DNA from: Cervus elaphus
Taxonomy: Eukaryota > Chordata > Mammalia > Artiodactyla > Cervidae
Assembly: GCF_910594005.1 (NCBI RefSeq)
Contig: NC_057816.1
Coordinates: forward strand, 25,809,797-25,873,796
Direction: 5' to 3'
Length of the DNA stretch: 64,000 bases
Shown here: positions 50,263 through 64,000 of the stretch, piece after piece
How the letters are laid out: each line of letters starts with the position of its first letter
Numbering within the stretch: the first letter of the stretch is position 1
Program-made: the position numbers and the translations under genes
Notes under the pieces: generated by a model
Seen by the model: only the letters and a program-made list of their open reading frames with translations
The model's database searches: none
Told to the model about the DNA's origin: nothing

Positions 50263-50264
50263 AT

Positions 50265-51060
50265 GCTACCCCAGCTTTCTTGTGTTTCCTTTGCCTCCCT
50301 CTTTTCCCTTCCTATTTGCTCTGAAATTTTGTGGCCCTGTTGCCTTAGTAGTCTAGGTTGTATCATTTTATCTAAGGGTATTGATGCTCGGCCAACTGTC
50401 AGAGAAGAAGAGCCATGGGCTTATCTTTTTCTGAGTTCCATCCCTTGTCAGTCCACTCATTTACATTTATCATGTGCTACCCTATGAAAGTTTGGGAGAT
50501 GTTGGATAATGTTAACTTGTACTTTTATTTAGCTCCCCAAGTATTAATAACTTACCATCTCAGGTTAGAGTACATTTGTCTTGTATCTGATTCATCCTGG
50601 AAAAGTCTATAGTACCTAGCACAGTATTTAGCTCACATTAGAGAATCAGTATCCAGTATCCAGTGAGTATCCATGAACATGATTGACTCAAAGCATCTTA
50701 TATTAGGCAAAATGTTGATGAAGCTGCTGTGACACATTATAGTGGCTCCAACATGACAGAAGTTGACCTATCCCACAGCCCGAAAGTGGGCAAACAGTCC
50801 AGGGTAGGAGGCAGATAGCTCTGTTCTATGAATTGATCCAGGGACTCAGGGTCCAGGTTCTTACTCTGCCATTCTGCTTATGGTTAGAACTGGCTCACTC
50901 ATACCACATTCGCATCTTTGCATAAGGAAAGGAGAAAAGGGAAAGGGAAGGGAAAGCAGGTAGCTTTCTTATTAAAATGTGATTTGAGTATGCACATATC
51001 TCGGCTTGCAGCTAATTGGCTAAAACATTGTCACATGTTCAAACGGACTTGAAAGTGATG
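50265..51060. other. Unique DNA, no gene seen
   Basis: No coding or repeat signal recognised. Confidence 0.4.
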
Positions 51061-51119
51061 TTGGGAAATATAGAATATAAATGGTCAGCCACATGGCTTG
51101 ATAAAACTCAGAGCTCTAT

Positions 51120-51850
51120 TGTTAAAAGACAAGAAAGACCATGTAATATCCAGTGAAATGGCTAAAATTTTTAAAAAGTGGGTGGGAGAAATCCTTGGTC
51201 ATTCCTACCCTAGGTATTTACCTAAGAGTAATGCAAACCTGTGTCTACAGAAAGACTAGTAGAAGAATGTTCATAGGAGTCTTAATCATAATAGCTAAAA
51301 ACAGGAAACAGACCTAATGTTCATCAACAGAGTGTTTAAACATGTCATGGGCTAATCATCCAATGTACTGTTACTCAGCAACAAAGGAACAAAACTGCTG
51401 ATACATGAAGCAACCAAGTTTGACTTACCCATTTAGCAGAGTAGGCACAGTGCCCAGGCCCATGGAAATGTTTCAATTTCTTTTAAAATCAGAAGGAAAA
51501 AATGAACTTTTAGGTTGATGAAAATGTTTTATTATATAATATGTATTTATCATTACAGTAACAGTTATAGGAGATAAATGTTATTTTTTATGAAGGAAAG
51601 GGCTCATTGAAGTCCGTAGGATCCATGAAAGTCATAACACAGGCCTACAAACAATAGAGATGAATCTTAAAAACATTATGCTGAGCAAAAGACTTGAGAC
51701 ACAAAAGAGTATGTGCTATATGATTTTATTTAATGAAGTTCTATAACAGACAAAACTAACCAACTGATAGATTAGAAAATGGTCACCTTTGGGATGGGAG
51801 GCATTGAAGGCACTTTCTTAGGTGACAGAAATGTTCCGTATCTTGTTTCT
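51120..51850 (+). repeat. Old L1 (L1M-type) 3' remnant, interrupted
   Basis: TAAGAGTAATGCAAACCTG, TAATAGCTAAAAACAGGAAA, GAATCTTAAAAACATTATGC and AATGGTCACCTTTGGGATGG are forward L1 ORF2/3'UTR strings. An unidentified insert separates them at about 51425-51645. Confidence 0.65.
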
Positions 51851-51973
51851 AGTGGCGGTTATGAAGATGAATACAAAGATGAATACGAAGATGAATTATC
51901 TTCATATGAATATGAAGATGAATTATCTAAAAGGATGGGACAGAACCTTTTCCATCCATGCATTTTATTGTAT

Positions 51974-52353
51974 GTATCCATGCTGAAGAATTGATGCTTT
52001 TGAACTGTGGTGTTGGAGAAGACTCTTGAGAGTCCCTTGGACTGCAAGGAGATCAAACCAGTCCATCCTAAAGGAAATCAGTCCTGAATATTCATTGGAA
52101 GGACTGACGCTGAAGCTGAAACTCCAATACTTTGGCCACCTGATGCAAAGAACTGACTCATTGGAAAAGACTCTGAGGCTGGGAAAGATTAAGGCAGGAG
52201 GAGAAGGGGATGACAGAGGATGAGATGGTTAGATGGCATCACTGACTCAATGGACATAAATTTGAGCAAGCTTTGGGAGTTGGTGATGGACGGGGAAGCC
52301 TGGCTGCAATCTGTGGGTTGCAAAGAGTCGGACACAACTGAGCAACTGAACTG
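51974..52353 (+). mobile_element. BovB LINE 3' end with 12-bp target duplication
   Basis: TGAAGAATTGATGCTTTTGA through TACTTTGGCCACCTGATGC to AACTGAGCAACTGAACTG. ATTTTATTGTAT flanks it at 51962-51973 and 52354-52365. No functional reverse transcriptase. Confidence 0.95.
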
Positions 52354-52365
52354 ATTTTATTGTAT

Positions 52366-52990
52366 ATTAATTATGACAGGATTTTTTAAAAACGAGAATT
52401 AACACTACAAAGCTAATCATCTCTGCAATACGTTTGATTAATGAATTCTTGAGACAGTGTTAGCTGGCATGGTTTTAAGTTGCCTTTTAGCAGAAATGCT
52501 CTAGGAACTCTAATGGAAGAATCCAACACCGTGGCAGACTAGCAGGGAATGAAACACTCTGTTCTGTATCAGTTAAGGTTTTTGGTTGCAAGCAACAGAA
52601 AGTAGCTTTGGTTAGCTTAAGCAAAAATGAAACTATTGCCAAAAAAGAAAGGAAAGAAAGAAAAGGAACAAGAGGAAATATAATGAACAGCCTTTGAACA
52701 CAGGGAGGAATTAAAGAAAGTGAAACAATCAATTAGGCCATCAGATCACTGGCAGATCCCAGGATGATATTATCCTATACGATTGCTCTGTCCAACCAAA
52801 CTCTTTCTCAGCTTCCCACAGCATCATTTTATAACCTTCCAAAGTGAAAAACCTAGATGAGAAGTGTCTGTCTGTCTGAGCCTAGGTCTCACCTGCATGT
52901 AAAATAATTCCCTGGCAGTTGGAGAGGAAAGATGTTTTACTTGCCTTCTAGAGTAGGAGGTGGGGCCCTGTATCCCATTTATTTTGTAAT
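52366..52990. other. Unique DNA, no gene seen
   Basis: 52560-52720 (CAGTTAAGGTTTTTGGTTGC, AAGCAACAGAAAG) may be an old MER-type repeat. Confidence 0.35.
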
Positions 52991-53005
52991 TCTCTAAAAT
53001 AAGAC

Positions 53006-53122
53006 TTGGAGAAGGAAATGGCAAACCACACCAGTATTCTTGCCTGGAGAATCCCACGGACAGAGGAGCCTGACAGGCTACAATCTATGCGGTTGGAAAA
53101 GTCGACACAACTGAGCGACTAA
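53006..53122 (+). mobile_element. Bov-tA SINE, 5'-truncated
   Basis: TTGGAGAAGGAAATGGCAAA to CAACTGAGCGACTAATAAAA. AAAATAAGACT flanks both sides. Confidence 0.93.
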
Positions 53123-53139
53123 TAAAATAAGCACAAAAT

Positions 53140-53819
53140 AAGACTAGTATTTGAATGCTGGGCAGCCAACAATGACCAATGTCCACAACACAATCAGTCT
53201 CTGTTGTTCAGGTTCTAGCTTATGATTCTAACTCCTGTCCAGGACTTCCAAAATCCAGGACAGGCCCAGTGTAGATAACTATGTTCTAATACATGGATAT
53301 TGGCTCCAAAGAGTGAACAGGGGAACCGTGTGGAAGGTTGCTCTGGCTCAACCATCTAGAACCTAGGCAGGGAAACCAGTTGTACTGGTGAGATAAGATG
53401 AGAGCTGGAATTGCATAAGACAAATATTTGAAAGGCAGAGAGGATGGCAAGCGTTGGTGATTAATTTAGAATGTGGAAAGGCCGGCCAAAGGAGTCAGAG
53501 GGGGAAGAGTCCGAATTTCTGACTTGAGAGGGACAGGGTTAATGAAGATTGTGCAAATGAATAGACAGTCACACCCAAGAGAGGCCAGGAGGAGACTGAT
53601 TTTACAGCTGTTTGGGGGCGGTTGGAAGGGAAGGGTTACGTTTCGATGTGAATTCAAGATGAGGATGTTCAACATGCAGTTGACATTATAGGTTTTGGAA
53701 AGGGTCAAACGCAGGTCAAGGCTACTGGCCGAGGCCTTGGATGCGGGCCAACGCAGCCTAGAGGGTGAGGAAAAACGCTGGAGAGAGGGGCCCAGAGATC
53801 CCCGACATTGAGGGAGAGG
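53140..53819. other. Unique DNA upstream of the HTATIP2 promoter
   Basis: No gene or repeat recognised. Confidence 0.4.
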
Positions 53820-54034
53820 TCTCCGAGCTTTCTACCCAGCAGGGCGCAGCCACGTGCTCTGGGCGCGCCTAGGCCGCACCCTCCGGCCCCCACCGGGCCC
53901 CATCCCTCTGGGCGGGGCGAGCAGCGATACCCGGAAGTCACCCGGAAGGCGAAGTCCCGGTAGGCGTCGAGCTGGGAGGGGCCCCGCCGAGGCGTGCCAG
54001 GGGCCAGGGAACGCGGGCCTGGAGGGATGGCCGG

Positions 54035-56489
<2,455 letters not shown>

Positions 56490-58204
56490 TAACACCACCC
56501 TTTTCCCTTTTCTCTTGTCAGTCACGTCAGAGATTCCATTTTTGCTCCCCCTTTTGCTTTTGCTGTGCTTAAGTGTATATTAGCACTTAACATTTAAGAT
56601 TCCATGTGCTGCCCTAGCATTTGCTATATTTTAAATAGTACTGATAAGTTCATCTTTCCTTCAACATAATCCTTGAGTTCAGATCCCGTCATAGATATTT
56701 CATGGTCTTGCCTTTTACAAATATTGTGGTCACTCCATCCTCTGACTAAGGTTTGAGTAAAAGTAACTGGCTCATACTCTTAGCAGTAGGTTTTTTTGTT
56801 TCTTTATAAATGCCTTAAATTGATCGCTCTCACTTGAGTGATTTGCTTCAACCTATTTTCATGCAGAGCCTTAAGCTTCCACGCTAGAACATCAGAGGCA
56901 CGATTCAGCTAGCCTCCAGTGATGACTCAGCCTCCAGCGATGATTCAACCCCTGTGGTGATTCAGCCTTAACTGACTCAGAACTGTCTTCACACACATTT
57001 TATTTGCTTTTTAATGATAAATTGCATTCTAAATTGCATCAGCCTCTGTCTAGAAGTCAAACTTTACTATATAGTTAGAAATCAAAGCTTACTATGTGGA
57101 TCCTGAGCAAGTAATGCGTACATCTTATTTAATTTATACCTTGACTATAGTTTATCTCCCTAACGAATTTACTTGCTGGAGTTAAACATGTCTGTTAACA
57201 TGCAGGACCACGATGGTCCCATGGGGGCTTACCATAGGTTTATAAACAGGCCCAGGCATCAGAATCATTCAGAGAACGCACGGTTAAGAACTATTGATTT
57301 ATACCAACCAAGAAGTTAGCCTCAGATGTATTTCTCTGGGCTCTTTGGGTGATCCAAAGAATAATTCCATTTATGCTTTCATTAGGGACAAATTTCCAGA
57401 TTTTCTGTAGTTTTGCCATGTGCCCAGAGGAACAATTGATTTTTTAGTTCTTTGCTGGGAAATGAGGATTATCAAGTTTGACTCTCTCTGGAATTGGCAC
57501 ATCATCTCTCCTACGAAGGGTCATTTTCCTGCCGAGCAGCTCATGCTGTCTTTTCTGTCCCAGGGACAGTCACAAGCCTTGTGCCCTCTAAAAGCATGGA
57601 AAAATTTTTGTTCTAGTACCCTGCAGGTTCCACGGTCTCAACTGCCGACCTGACTTTGGTGGTGACTCAGCAAAATAAAAAACACTGCATTAGGCATAGA
57701 GCGATTGACTTTCATGACAGAAGGCAAATCTCATAGGGCTCTCCAGGGGAAAGTCTAAATTGTTTTATTGCATTCAAATTACGTAATGCAGTTTTAATCA
57801 GGATTTGGGTGTGTTCCCTGTCCGGAACATTTTTGTTTTGATGGGAGTTTTTTCCCCACCCCACAGGCTGCTCAATACCTTTTGTTCTCCAAACAGTTTG
57901 AAAAGATAAAAGTAACTAATGAGTAAGGAAAAGACTAGTAAACCAAATATATAATCTCAGAAATTAGTTAAGGCATAAATGGTTTAAGAAGATAGTGACA
58001 GGAAATAAGCTGACACTTCCTCCAGAAGTCTTTTTTGTTTTTAATTTGAAACTAATTTAGATTGGATGCAATATAAAGCTTGGAGGTTGTGATAACTTAA
58101 GGCAGTTTAAAAGAAGTGACAGTTCACAAGTGACTAGGTAGTTGTTTGATGGGGGCCTCACCCCACATGGTATTCTGGTCAGGAACCCTGTCTGTCTTTT
58201 TTTT

Positions 58205-58318
58205 TTTTTCATGGTATCTGGGCTTTATTTTTTATTTTTTTCATTTACTTTTATTAGTTGGAGGCTGATTACTTTACAATATTGTAGTGGTTTTTGTCAT
58301 ACATTGACATGAATCAGC
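58205..58318 (-). mobile_element. L1_BT-type 3' end, short
   Basis: Poly-T, then TTATTAGTTGGAGGCTGATT to CATTGACATGAATCAG. CCTGTCTGT flanks both sides. Confidence 0.88.
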
Positions 58319-58764
58319 CTGTCTGTTTTTTAAAAATAAGGTCATTGGATGGCTTTTGCAAGTTGGTGGCTAGCCAAGTGTCGTTCTGTAGCTGTTTTGT
58401 AACTGAAACAGCCCACATTTTCATCTAGTACCCTGAGTTTCCAGTAGAGGAACTTCAAGAAATTCAGGGTTTCTATCTCTAGTGTTGAAGCCTTCTGAGT
58501 AGCCCACTTATTTCCCTTTGACCTTCATTGTATTAGTTTGCTAGGGCTGTCATAACAAAAGATGATAACCCCTGTGGCTTAAACAACAGGAATTTCCTGT
58601 CTCCCAGTCCTGAAGTCTGGACATCTGAGATCGGGGTATTGACAGTGTTGGTCCTTTCTGAGGGCTGGGAGGGAAGGATGCTTTCCAGGCTTCTCTGTTT
58701 GACCTGCAGATGGCTGACTTCTCTCTGTGTCTATTCTCATGGCGTTTTTCCTACATACTTTCGT

Positions 58765-58972
58765 GTGCATGCTGTCACTTCAGTCTGTCTGACTCTGTGC
58801 GACCCTATGGACTATAGCCTGCCAGGCTCCTTGGTCCGTGGGATTCTCCAGGCAAGAATACTGGAGTGAGTTGCCAGGCCCCTCTCCAAGGGATCTTTCT
58901 GACCCAGGGGTCAAACCCTAGTCATTGTCGCCTGCATTGGCAGGTGGGTTCTTTACCACTAGCGCCACCTGC
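58765..58972 (-). mobile_element. Bov-tA SINE
   Basis: TCACTTCAGTCTGTCTGACT to CTTTACCACTAGCGCCACCT. Confidence 0.92.
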
Positions 58973-59048
58973 CAGTGGCCATGTCCAAATTTCTCCTTTT
59001 TATAACAATACTGGTCAAACTGAATTAAGAACCACCATACTCAGTATG

Positions 59049-59267
59049 GGGCTTCCCTTGTGGCTCAGACTATAAAGAATCTGCCTGCAATGTGGGAGAC
59101 CTGGGTTCATTCCCTGGGTCAGAAGGGTATGGCTTCCGGGAGGGTATCCCCTGGAGAAGGGTACGGCTACCCACTCCAGTATTCTTGCCTGCAGAATTCC
59201 ATGGATAGAGGAGCCTGGCTGGCTACAGTCCATGGGGTCGCAAGGAGTTGGACATGACTGAGCGACT
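59049..59267 (+). mobile_element. Bov-tA SINE with 10-bp target duplication
   Basis: GGGCTTCCCTTGTGGCTCAG to GACATGACTGAGCGACT. ACTCAGTATG flanks it at 59039-59048 and 59268-59277. Confidence 0.95.
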
Positions 59268-59545
59268 ACTCAGTATGATCTCATCTTAACTAATTACATC
59301 TGCAAACAAGGACACATTTACTGGAGTTTAGGCCTTCAACATATGAATTTTGAGGGGAGAAGGTTGCAACCATAAAATACAGTCTACCAAGATTTCTGTT
59401 GACGCTGGTGCAAGGGGTAGGTCTGTTAGCCGTCTTGAGCTGTTTGGAAAACCGTTTCCTTTAGCAGTAGCTGGTGAGATGCTGATCATCTTTTCACAGT
59501 CACAAGCCATAGTTGTCCAATCAATGCAGGGACTTTGTGACCTGG

Positions 59546-59640
59546 CCCTAATCCAGATGTGTTGCATCAGAATCTGAGGTTGAAAGCCTGTTTTTAATAG
59601 GCTTCTTGGGGGATTCTGATGCAGCCAACTTTCTTCTTCT
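59546..59640 (+). repeat. MER5-like hAT fragment
   Basis: TGCATCAGAATCTGAGGTTG and GGGGGATTCTGATGCAGCCA. Confidence 0.5.
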
Positions 59641-60074
59641 TGTTGGGCCTGCTTTCAGGAGGCGTTGGGCAGTATTAGTCCTCCTTACCTGCTGGTTTTC
59701 CAGGTACTGTTGACCCAGATGGCCTTCACCTTGCTTTGCTATGTAACTTAGGTGCCAGTGAAGGTTGAAATATCCCTTGAAAAGCAGATCTACATTGGCT
59801 GTAAGTGAAGTGCAAAAAAAGAGGTGCCACTGAGAATGGTGCTTTCTCCTTATTAAGTGAAGGATTTGGTTAGTGAGTTTGAGGGGGGTGTTATTGTAGT
59901 TTCATCTTTTCATTTATGTCCTCACCAGCTCAGCACAGGATTCTGAAGTCCAGGCTCTTGGAGTCTATCAAATGAACGGTACCATTAATGTGATTAACAC
60001 AGCTACTGTCACGTTTATTAGGCATCATTGAAGTCTCTGGGCTTCTGATTCTAATAATACACTCTTCTAAACCA

Positions 60075-60387
60075 GGCACTTGCACACTGCTGTGGGCCGA
60101 ATACAGCCTGCCTGTTTTTGAATAGCCCTTGAACTATGTTCTATAAATGTTTTTATATTTTTAAGTGGTTAAAAATTTTCAAAGAGGAAAAATGTGTCAT
60201 GACATATAAGGATATAAGAAATTCAAATTTCTGTATCCATAAATAAAATTCTATTGAAATATTTTCATTACTTTATGTATTATTAATGGCTACATTTGCA
60301 CGATGATGGCAGAGGTGTGTAATGACAATTGTAAATCTGCACATATTTACTATCTCATCCTTCACAGGGAAAGTTTGCCAGCCCCTG
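60075..60387 (+). repeat. hAT-type nonautonomous DNA transposon
   Basis: It starts CCAGGCACTTGCACACTG, contains GGGCCGAATACAGCCTGCCT, and ends AAGTTTGCCAGCCCCTG. The two ends form a worn terminal inverted repeat. Confidence 0.7.
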
Positions 60388-61490
60388 TTGTCACCTCTAC
60401 TGTTTTATTTGATGTCTAGGAGGGGACTTGTGAAGTAGTGAGGTCCCAGATGGTTCAAGGGACCCAGATTATAGGCTCTGTTTGGATACCGAGTGGCTAT
60501 GGGGCCTTGGGTATGCCAATTAGCTCCCGAGGATCATGGCCTCCTTGTTTGTGCTGAGAGGGAGGTGACCACTGCAGCCCCTTTGGCCTGCAAAATTCTT
60601 TGACTTTTAAAACACAGAGAAAAGAGTGCCCCATATGGGAAAAAAAAAATGTGTGAGAACATGGAGATTGGCTCAGGAATCTCTGTAAGATTTTGTTTTC
60701 CTCTCCAGAGCTCTTTGGCTCACCAAGACCTTGCTTCCCACTCCGTACTTGAAGTATAGACGTGCTCTCCAGGACAGGAACACATGGGGGTCTCAGGTCA
60801 TACCATTCATTGTTGGTCGGCATCTCTTTGTTTTCTAGTCTAATTTGTAGGGTTGGATTGAAAAGGGAGTGGAGGAGAAAGAATCTGAAGCAGCAATATG
60901 GCCAAGTGGGACCCTTTGCGGGATGATAGATCCTCCCTTCTTGGAAAAGATTCTTCTTGACCTTGCGTCATTCCCACTGCTTGCTTGTCGTATCAGTCGG
61001 TATTGAAATACTGTGTCGGGATGAGTTATTCCTAAGGCACAGTGTTCCCGGTGTGCAGGCATTGGCAAAGATTAGAAAGAATACTTAGTAGTTTTGGATT
61101 GTCATAAGACGTAAAGAGTAATTAGAGAATTTGTCTCCGTAGATGTTTGTGGAGCTCACAAAGCGCTCTCTGCTATGTCATAGGAGTATATTGTGTTTAT
61201 TCTTTTGAGCAGGTACTGGAAAAGGAAATTTATAGTGGCAATTTATTTAATCAATTCCTTTTTCTAGACAGACTCTGATTCCTGTCTTAGGGTAAAACAC
61301 ACCAACTGTGGATCATAAAGACACAATAATATAATGGACTTAATGCTCTCAGAAGAGACGTCTGTTTTTTCCTGCTATATGGTTGGGGAAACTAAGTACA
61401 GTTTTTCCGAAAATTGTGTTTCTGGGATATGGAGTAGCTTGTTTTAGTTTGTTTTTCTATTGCTTTTTTATTTGAGCTGCTAGAGAACAA
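60388..61490. other. Unique intronic DNA, no exon seen
   Basis: A 108-codon reverse frame at 60497-60823 has no domain. Confidence 0.4.
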
Positions 61491-61499
61491 GAAAGGGTG

Positions 61500-62260
61500 T
61501 TAATAATAAGGTTTTAAAGATAGCTCCCTTCGGTCTGTAAACAGCATCTTCCTCATTCCAGAGAAAACCAGTTATGTGTCGGTGTCTCGGACTCAGTCGC
61601 TGGGATCGCATTTAGTTTGGTTTCCAAGTCCTTGAAAGCCGTTGACCCTTTGCTTTTGAGTTTCATTCACCAGCTGAAAGGCCACGCATCAGGGTGGGGG
61701 AAGTGAAATTCAAAGTTTGTGGGCTTGGAAAGATGCGTATTTATAATCAGCTTGAGGGCTCAGAGGATTTGTGAAATCGTTTTGGATTAACAGCCATTGA
61801 TTGCTAATAAAACAGTATTTTGCTTTGTCCAGAGAACAGCGGTGGAGAAAGGTATGGGCACCTTGTCAACAGGGCCCCATTGAGCAGGACTGATGGGCCA
61901 AGTGTGGGGGTCGCAGCAGCAGCGTGGGTGCTCGTCCCGCAAGGAGCCGTTGTCAGCCCTTCGCCCGGCGGGTGACAGGAGGGACGCCAGAGGCTGATGG
62001 CTGGGGTGCTATTGATGTGCCTTAGCTGACTAATCAGATTGAAAAAAGTCCCATGGTATTTATGTCACTTTAATTTTCATCAAACAATCGGAGACGACAG
62101 GACTCTATTAAGGAGAGGTTGATCCAGAACTAAAGCCAAATAAATTGGGGTCTCAGTTTAATCAAATTATCCCTTTACTGGCCTTGGATTAAGTGAGAGC
62201 CACGGCGTCGGTCTAGAGCCTTGTGATTGGCTGATGCTTTCCCTTATTTTTAAAGACGCT
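61500..62260. promoter_or_regulatory. Candidate conserved non-coding/enhancer block D (HTATIP2 intron 3)
   Basis: Repeat-free, with GACTAATCAGATTGAAAA, CTTTAATTTTCATCAAACAA, GTTTAATCAAATTATCCC and CATTGATTGCTAATAAAAC (homeodomain, PBX and TCF-like cores). Its texture is like blocks A-C. Confidence 0.35.
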
Positions 62261-63014
62261 GATGAAAGAAGAAACGTTTTTTGACAGAGGTAGTTCTAAT
62301 AATCCTTCTAAGAAATAGTGCTAAACCAGCAGCGACAACAAAAAGGAATTTCACTCGTCAACACTGTAATTTTATTGGAAATAGTGGACCTGTTATGAAA
62401 ATCAGAGTTCTGGTGAATTGGAGTGAGGGGAAGAAAATAGGTATGGAAGAGAAGTAGAGTGTTTTTGAATTTTTCGATGTCATTTTGGGTGGTTCTTGGC
62501 ACATTTTTCAGCACATGTAAAATCTCAATTCAGAGAATGGCTCTGAGGAGGTCAGTCTCGTCCCACTCTCAGGATGTGCTGAGTATTAAAATCAGTTTGC
62601 TGCACACCCATTTAGAAAAGCAGCAAGAGAGAATTTCAATCAGTGTGTAGGATAGGTCTTCCAGTCCAGAATTAGGATTGAATGTCAAAGTCTACAACAC
62701 GAAAGGAGATGGGGATGATACCTGGCTAATAGTTAAGGTTATATCATCTAAAAGAAGGAAAGGCAAAGGAACAACACTGTCCTGCAGGTCGTGGACATAG
62801 TCAAAAATTCTCTGTGGGGTGTGATGAAAAGAGAGGACAAAACAGGTTTTGGGGGTAACAGTGATGCTCTATTTCTGGGGGCTGGTTGCAGAAGATGTTT
62901 AGTTTATGAACACTTTATAGCCAGTCCTAAACTGAAAATCTGTTTTCTTTTATGATCCACTGCAAGACAAGGTTTGGAAAGTTTGCTCAGACCTCTTGTT
63001 TTAGGATTGAATTC

Positions 63015-63365
63015 TGTATTGGTTTCCTATTGCTGCTGTAACAAATTCCCTCAAAGTTAATGGCTTGAAACAACGTGAATTTATCATCTTATGGTTAGCA
63101 GGCAGATGTGGATTTTGCTGAGATAAAATCAAGGTGTTGACAGGGCTGCATTCTCTTCTGCCGGCTCTAGGGGAGAATCCATTTCTTTACAGTTTCTGGC
63201 TCTAGAGGCCACAGGGGTTCATGGTCCCTTCCTCCATCTTTAAGGCCAGCAATGGGGGATCCAGTGCCCCTCACACTGCCTGGCTCCAGCCTCCTTTTCT
63301 GCTACCCTTTTCCACTGTAAGGACTCTTGTGATTCCATTGGGCCCAGTTGGATATACAGAATAAC
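63015..63365 (-). repeat. MaLR/LTR-like remnant
   Basis: GTTTCCTATTGCTGCTGTAA, GGCTTGAAACAACGTGAATT, TTTCTGGCTCTAGAGGCCAC and GATTCCATTGGGCCCAG are in reverse LTR order. Confidence 0.7.
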
Positions 63366-63390
63366 CTTTTTCAGCGTCAAGGTGGTTGTC

Positions 63391-63442
63391 ACTCATTGTC
63401 GTTGTTCATCGCTAAGTTGTGTCTGACTCTTTGTGACCCCAT
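63391..63442 (-). mobile_element. Bov-tA/BovB 3' end, inverted fragment
   Basis: GCTAAGTTGTGTCTGACTCT and TTGTGACCCCA are on the reverse strand, directly joined to a forward BovB. Confidence 0.8.
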
Positions 63443-64000
63443 CAAACTGTGGAAAATTCTTAAAGAGATGGGAATACCAGGCCACCTTCCATATCTCCTG
63501 AGAATCCTGTATACAGGTCAACAGTTAGAACCGGACATGGAACAAAGGACTGTTTGAGAATTGGGAAAGGAGTACCTCAAGCCTGTGTATTGTCACCCCA
63601 CTTATTTGATTTATATGCAGAGTAAATCATGCAAAATCCCACAGTGGGGTGAATAACAAGCTGGAATCAAGATTGCTGGGAGAAACATCAACAACGTCAG
63701 ATACACTGATGATACCACTTTAGATCCAACCAGTCCATCCTAAAGGAGATCATTCCTGAGTGTTCATTGGAAGGACTGATGTTGAAGCTGAAATTCCAAT
63801 ACTTTGGCCACCTGATGCCAAGAGCTGACTCATTGGAAAAGACCCTGATGCTGGGAAAGATTGGGGGCAGGAGGAGAAGGGGATGACGGAGGATGAGATG
63901 GCTGGATGGCATCATCAACTCGATGGACATGGGTTTGGGTGGACTCCGGGAGTTGGTGATGGACAGGGAGGCCTGGCATGCTACGGTTCATGGGGTCACA
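63443..64000 (+). mobile_element. BovB LINE with internal deletion, continues past the right edge
   Basis: Reverse-transcriptase coding remnants (63450-63722) jump at about 63722 straight to the 3' region (AACCAGTCCATCCTAAAGGA onward). The ~500 bp that normally lie between, seen in the BovB at 15523-16277, are missing. It ends at the window edge. Confidence 0.9.

Larger units (their letters stand above)
58529..59375 (-). repeat. MaLR/MLT1-type LTR, split by two SINEs
   Basis: GTATTAGTTTGCTAGGGCTG, GGCTTAAACAACAGGAATTT, CTCATCTTAACTAATTACAT and TTCAACATATGAATTTTGAG are the reverse of an MLT1-type LTR. SINEs at 58765-58972 and 59049-59267 interrupt it. It has no coding region. Confidence 0.8.

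Overview
The window is mammalian nuclear DNA and almost certainly from a ruminant. More than twenty tRNA-Glu-type SINEs of the Bov-tA/BovA2 kind, three BovB (RTE) LINE fragments and several young L1 3' ends of the bovine type (L1_BT-like) are scattered through old MIR, L2, MaLR and hAT repeats. Bacterial-style features such as operons, ribosome binding sites or CRISPR do not apply. No tRNA or rRNA gene was recognised.

Two genes can be supported. (1) At 44130-45188 (+) lies an uninterrupted 352-codon gene for an RNF113A-type protein, with a C3H1 zinc finger and a C3HC4 RING finger. It has no introns and is nested inside an old MaLR/MLT1-type LTR, whose two halves can be read on either side (about 43833-43931 and 45243-45575). 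This marks it as a retrocopy that landed in the LTR. Its frame is open, all zinc ligands are intact and its 5' end is CpG-rich with an NRF1 palindrome, so it may be a working retrogene. (2) From 54035 (+) to beyond the right edge are the first three coding exons of HTATIP2 (TIP30/CC3): exon 1 at 54035-54147, exon 2 at 54499-54694 and exon 3 at 56370-56477. They sit behind a CpG-island promoter at about 53820-54480. The last 7.5 kb is intron 3; the later exons are outside the window. In other mammals HTATIP2 lies beside PRMT3 and downstream of DBX1, so the first 53 kb is probably the DBX1-HTATIP2 interval (inference).

Layout: 1-9000, L1 and SINE fragments in unique DNA. 9000-10700, repeat-poor and rich in homeodomain, SOX and POU-like motifs, a candidate enhancer block. 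11055-16290, SINEs, a fossil hAT transposase split by an L1, then BovB. 16300-28000, unique DNA with old L1, MIR and L1 3' ends. 28060-28560, second candidate enhancer block. 28850-43590, many L1, SINE and MIR pieces. 43830-45580, LTR with the nested RNF113A-like gene. 45600-53800, SINEs, old L1 and BovB. 53820-64000, HTATIP2 promoter, exons 1-3 and introns, with a repeat-poor block at 61500-62260 and a rearranged BovB at the right edge.

No undescribed multi-gene system was found. The observations most worth checking are the intact RNF113A-like retrogene inside an LTR, the hAT fossil, a 34-bp-arm palindrome at 96-205, an inverted pair of L1 3' ends at 29768-30320, and CTCF-like motifs in convergent orientation.
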